Part shown: piece after piece, positions 62,089 through 64,000 of the stretch
Position numbering within the stretch: the stretch's first letter is position 1
Layout of the letters: each line of letters opens with the position of its first letter
Source of the DNA: Phycisphaerae bacterium
GTDB taxonomy: Bacteria > Planctomycetota > Phycisphaerae > SM23-33
Direction: 5' to 3'
DNA: 64,000 nucleotides
NCBI GenBank assembly: GCA_030745875.1
Contig: JASLNT010000017.1
Span: 36,756-100,755, forward strand
The notes under the pieces: generated by a model
Database searches by the model: none
Told to the model about the DNA's origin: nothing
What the model saw: only the letters and a program-made list of their open reading frames with translations
Position numbers and translations under genes: made by a program

Positions 62089-63327
62089 TTAGAGGAATGC
62101 GAAAGGTACTCCAATTAGTTTCTCATCGTACAATCGAGGTTTGGTGTCGTTATTGATGACAATCCCGTAAGGACATTTCTGTTCTTTGATGAAGTTCCGT
62201 ATGCCTCGCATATCGCGGAGGCTGATATTCTGGCCCATCTTCATTTCAACTGGAATCGTTCCGAACGTTCCGTCGAGGACCAAGTCAACTTCGGCTCCGG
62301 CTGAAGTGCGGTAGTAGTAATAATCAAATGACACGCCCAGGCTGTTTAATTGCCTGATGATCTCCTCTATGACCATTCCCTCCCACGAGGCTCCGGCCTG
62401 GGGATGTCCGCGCAACGATGAGATATCCTGAATCCTGAGAAGAAAGTGCAGTAGTCCGGAATCTCTCATGTATCCCTTGGGATGCTTTACAATCCGCTTT
62501 GTAACGTTCCTTGAATAAGCCGGTATCTTCCTCCAGATGAACGTTCCATGTGCAATTTCAAAATAATCGCGCGCCGTCGGCTGCGACACTCCTATTCCCC
62601 GGGCGATATTGGCGTAGTTAATGATCTGCCCGGACGACCCTCCGAGCATTTGAAGGAAGAGTCTGAATCGTTCCCGGTTCAATCCCGGAAACAGTCTGGC
62701 GACATCGCGCTGGAGATATGTGGCGACATATTGATCGGTCCACCTCTCGGAGAAACGGCGATTGTTCTCAAGCCAGGGCTCGGGATACCCGCCGCGGAAC
62801 CAGTAATCAAAGACCTCTTCGAGACTTCTCTGTCCCGGGGCCATGCTGTCCAACACCGATTGTACGTTGCCAACTCCGTTTGCAATGGCGGTTACTAATG
62901 TCGATGCTGATTGGCCGTTGACCTCGGCCCACATTAACGGGGATATCTCTATGATACCGATCCTGCCGGCAAGACTCTCGGAGATCGAGCGGAGAAGGCT
63001 GGGAGAACTCGAACCGGTAATCACAAAACGACCTTTCTTCCGGCGATCGGCGTCGATCGCCACGCGAAGAGCCGGGAAGATCGCCGGCAGCATCTGTGCT
63101 TCGTCGATGGCGACCTTGTCTGTATTCAAGCGAAGAAACAGATCCGGATCGTCTGCAATCAATGAGTAGTCATTGGACGACTCCAGGTCAAAGCGATTCC
63201 AATCATCCGGGAGAGTATGCAGCAGGGTCGTCTTCCCCGATTGCCTCGGGCCAATCAGAGCGACGCACGGGAACATGTCCAGATATTCGCTCAACAGACT
63301 CTCATACATTCTCTTCATAACGTGCAT
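62089..63327 (-). CDS. AAA ATPase with DUF4143 domain
   Basis: The start at 63325-63327 (MHVMKRMYESLLSEY) gives 412 residues; an upstream in-frame region (to 63537) has no family character. Walker A in ALIGPRQSGKTTLLH, Walker B-like KVAIDEAQMLPAI, RFVITGSSSPSLL, and a DUF4143 nuclease-like C-terminal domain (TSAGAEVDLVLDG, EMKMGQNISLRDMRGI). These solitary ATPases occur in many genomes, often as horizontally moved or defence-associated genes. Surrounding DNA (63330-63540) is AT-richer than the rest of the window and no integrase is nearby. Role unknown. Confidence 0.88.
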   Translation of the reverse strand: MHVMKRMYESLLSEYLDMFPCVALIGPRQSGKTTLLHTLPDDWNRFDLESSNDYSLIADDPDLFLRLNTDKVAIDEAQMLPAIFPALRVAIDADRRKKGRFVITGSSSPSLLRSISESLAGRIGIIEISPLMWAEVNGQSASTLVTAIANGVGNVQSVLDSMAPGQRSLEEVFDYWFRGGYPEPWLENNRRFSERWTDQYVATYLQRDVARLFPGLNRERFRLFLQMLGGSSGQIINYANIARGIGVSQPTARDYFEIAHGTFIWRKIPAYSRNVTKRIVKHPKGYMRDSGLLHFLLRIQDISSLRGHPQAGASWEGMVIEEIIRQLNSLGVSFDYYYYRTSAGAEVDLVLDGTFGTIPVEMKMGQNISLRDMRGIRNFIKEQKCPYGIVINNDTKPRLYDEKLIGVPFAFL

Positions 63328-63593
63328 AATAAAAGACTCTCTTTGAGAATACAATATAAAAACGCTGTTTTCTAGTTTCTGATCAGCATGTTCGTTGCGG
63401 GACTTTATGATTTGCAGCGAATCCACGGTCCGAGCGTGCTCAAGAGATATTGCGGGATTATTCGATATATGCTGCATATACTTACTTGGGCGATGCTTGT
63501 GTTGATTGTTCACGTTTAGTTGGTTTGATTGGCGCACTACGGCTGGGCGGTCTGGCCGCAGTTTTGTGTGGTCTATGACAGGGAGGCCCGATC

Positions 63594-64000
63594 ATGGGTA
63601 AAGTGCTGAAAATCCTGGGCGTAGTGTTTCTCGTTGTGATCGCGGGGATCGTTGCGCTGATGTTCTGGGCTCACGGAGAAGGTCAGGCCCAGCAACGCAG
63701 ATTCTTCGACGCGGTCGCCAGCGGCGACCCGGACAAACTCATCGCCATGCTGGACCCGGCGAGCATAGGACCGGTCGACCCGCCGATACTCAAGATGTGG
63801 ATGGACCGGGTCAACGATAAGTTGGGCAAGTACGAAGGCCTGGCGGCGAGTAATTTCAACCCCGGATTTCCTGGTTTAGGTTTCGTCCTTGGGTATAATA
63901 GAGCATCGTTCGACCGCATAAACAAAGGGTTTCCTCAAGATCAAAGGCAGCAAAACTGGAGAATCCAATGGGTGAAAGCGGCAAGGATGCCATTCGCGTA
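63594..64000 (+). CDS. Membrane-anchored or exported protein, partial, possibly degraded
   Basis: Begins MGKVLKILGVVFLVVIAG after a GGGAGG site: one N-terminal membrane segment, then FFDAVASGDPDKLIAMLDP, the pattern of small NTF2-like or DUF4878-like anchored proteins. After about residue 95 the frame loses the family's expected continuation and enters sequence with a perfect TATAAT (63894-63899). The frame is open to the window edge, but the visible end may be out of register or truncated. Confidence 0.6.
   Translation, partial: MGKVLKILGVVFLVVIAGIVALMFWAHGEGQAQQRRFFDAVASGDPDKLIAMLDPASIGPVDPPILKMWMDRVNDKLGKYEGLAASNFNPGFPGLGFVLGYNRASFDRINKGFPQDQRQQNWRIQWVKAARMPFA
63894..63899 (+). promoter_or_regulatory. 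Perfect TATAAT near the right edge
   Basis: Likely promoter -10 of a gene starting at about 63968 (ATG with GGAG six bases upstream). The -35 is weak. If real, the preceding partial gene ends before here or is disrupted. Confidence 0.4.
63968..64000 (+). CDS. Possible start of a new gene (MGESGKDAIRV...)
   Basis: ATG at 63968 with GGAG at the proper distance; only 11 codons are visible. The start is compatible with a glutamyl-tRNA synthetase N-terminus (xIRVRFAPSPTG), but this is a guess from three residues. Confidence 0.3.
   Translation, partial: MGESGKDAIRV

Overview
The window reads as chromosomal DNA from a Planctomycetota bacterium, most likely a Phycisphaerae-like lineage. The evidence is the gene content: Tat-exported sulfatases, exported pyrrolo-quinoline-quinone (PQQ)-type propellers, a HzsA-like multiheme/FGE-like giant, several large exported glycoside hydrolases, a dockerin/PEP-CTERM protein, MoxR, and many genes of unknown function with Sec or lipoprotein signals. 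The placement is inferred from gene families; there is no 16S gene here. Base composition looks moderately GC-rich and fairly even, except for an AT-richer stretch around 63.3-63.5 kb next to a DUF4143 ATPase. No tRNA or rRNA gene, CRISPR array, insertion sequence or integrase was recognised.

Layout. 0-3.5 kb: the 5' end of an exported protein and two convergent sulfatases. 3.6-7.7 kb: two tandem exported FIST-domain proteins followed by an aldehyde dehydrogenase. 7.8-23.7 kb: a saccharide-oriented block with a GH clan-A-like enzyme, a phosphoribosyltransferase, an FGE-like lipoprotein, a PQQ-propeller/unknown/SGNH hydrolase operon on the plus strand, and a minus-strand operon ThuA-like - HzsA/FGE-like - GH67-like. 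23.7-25.3 kb: a strange exported protein with an Arg/Glu-rich stretch, a secretin-N-like domain and five 22-residue Cys4 repeats. 25.5-30.7 kb: two uroporphyrinogen decarboxylase-like proteins, an orphan sugar-binding lipoprotein and a DUF5060/DUF4038 glycosidase. 31-32.8 kb: a PEP-CTERM protein made of three phage-tail-collar modules in permuted register.

32.8-45.7 kb: a long minus-strand housekeeping and envelope run: zinc-ribbon protein, RNase H, DnaG, then rmlA-rmlC-rmlD-rmlB (dTDP-rhamnose), an MFS transporter, an LPG-synthase-TM protein, an LplT-like flippase and a PlsC-ACP-acyl-ACP ligase fusion. 45.8-47.9 kb: mnmE and efp on the plus strand, with a clear terminator. 48-54.5 kb: MoxR-HEAT pair, a PQQ-propeller protein with a methyltransferase-like N-terminus, and a DMP19-like lipoprotein. 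54.6-56.5 kb: mgtE and the RNase P RNA gene, divergently transcribed from back-to-back promoters. 56.5-64 kb: a glycosidase-like lipoprotein, a GT2-radical SAM-SPASM fusion, an aldo/keto reductase, small unknowns, a carbonic-anhydrase-like protein, a DUF4143 ATPase and the start of an exported or membrane-anchored protein.

How it fits together (inference): much of the window serves uptake and breakdown of sulfated or decorated polysaccharides outside the cytoplasm. The most unusual items are the Cys-repeat secretin-N-like protein, the permuted tail-collar/PEP-CTERM protein, the GT2-radical SAM fusion, the exported FIST pair and the exported methyltransferase-like/PQQ fusion.
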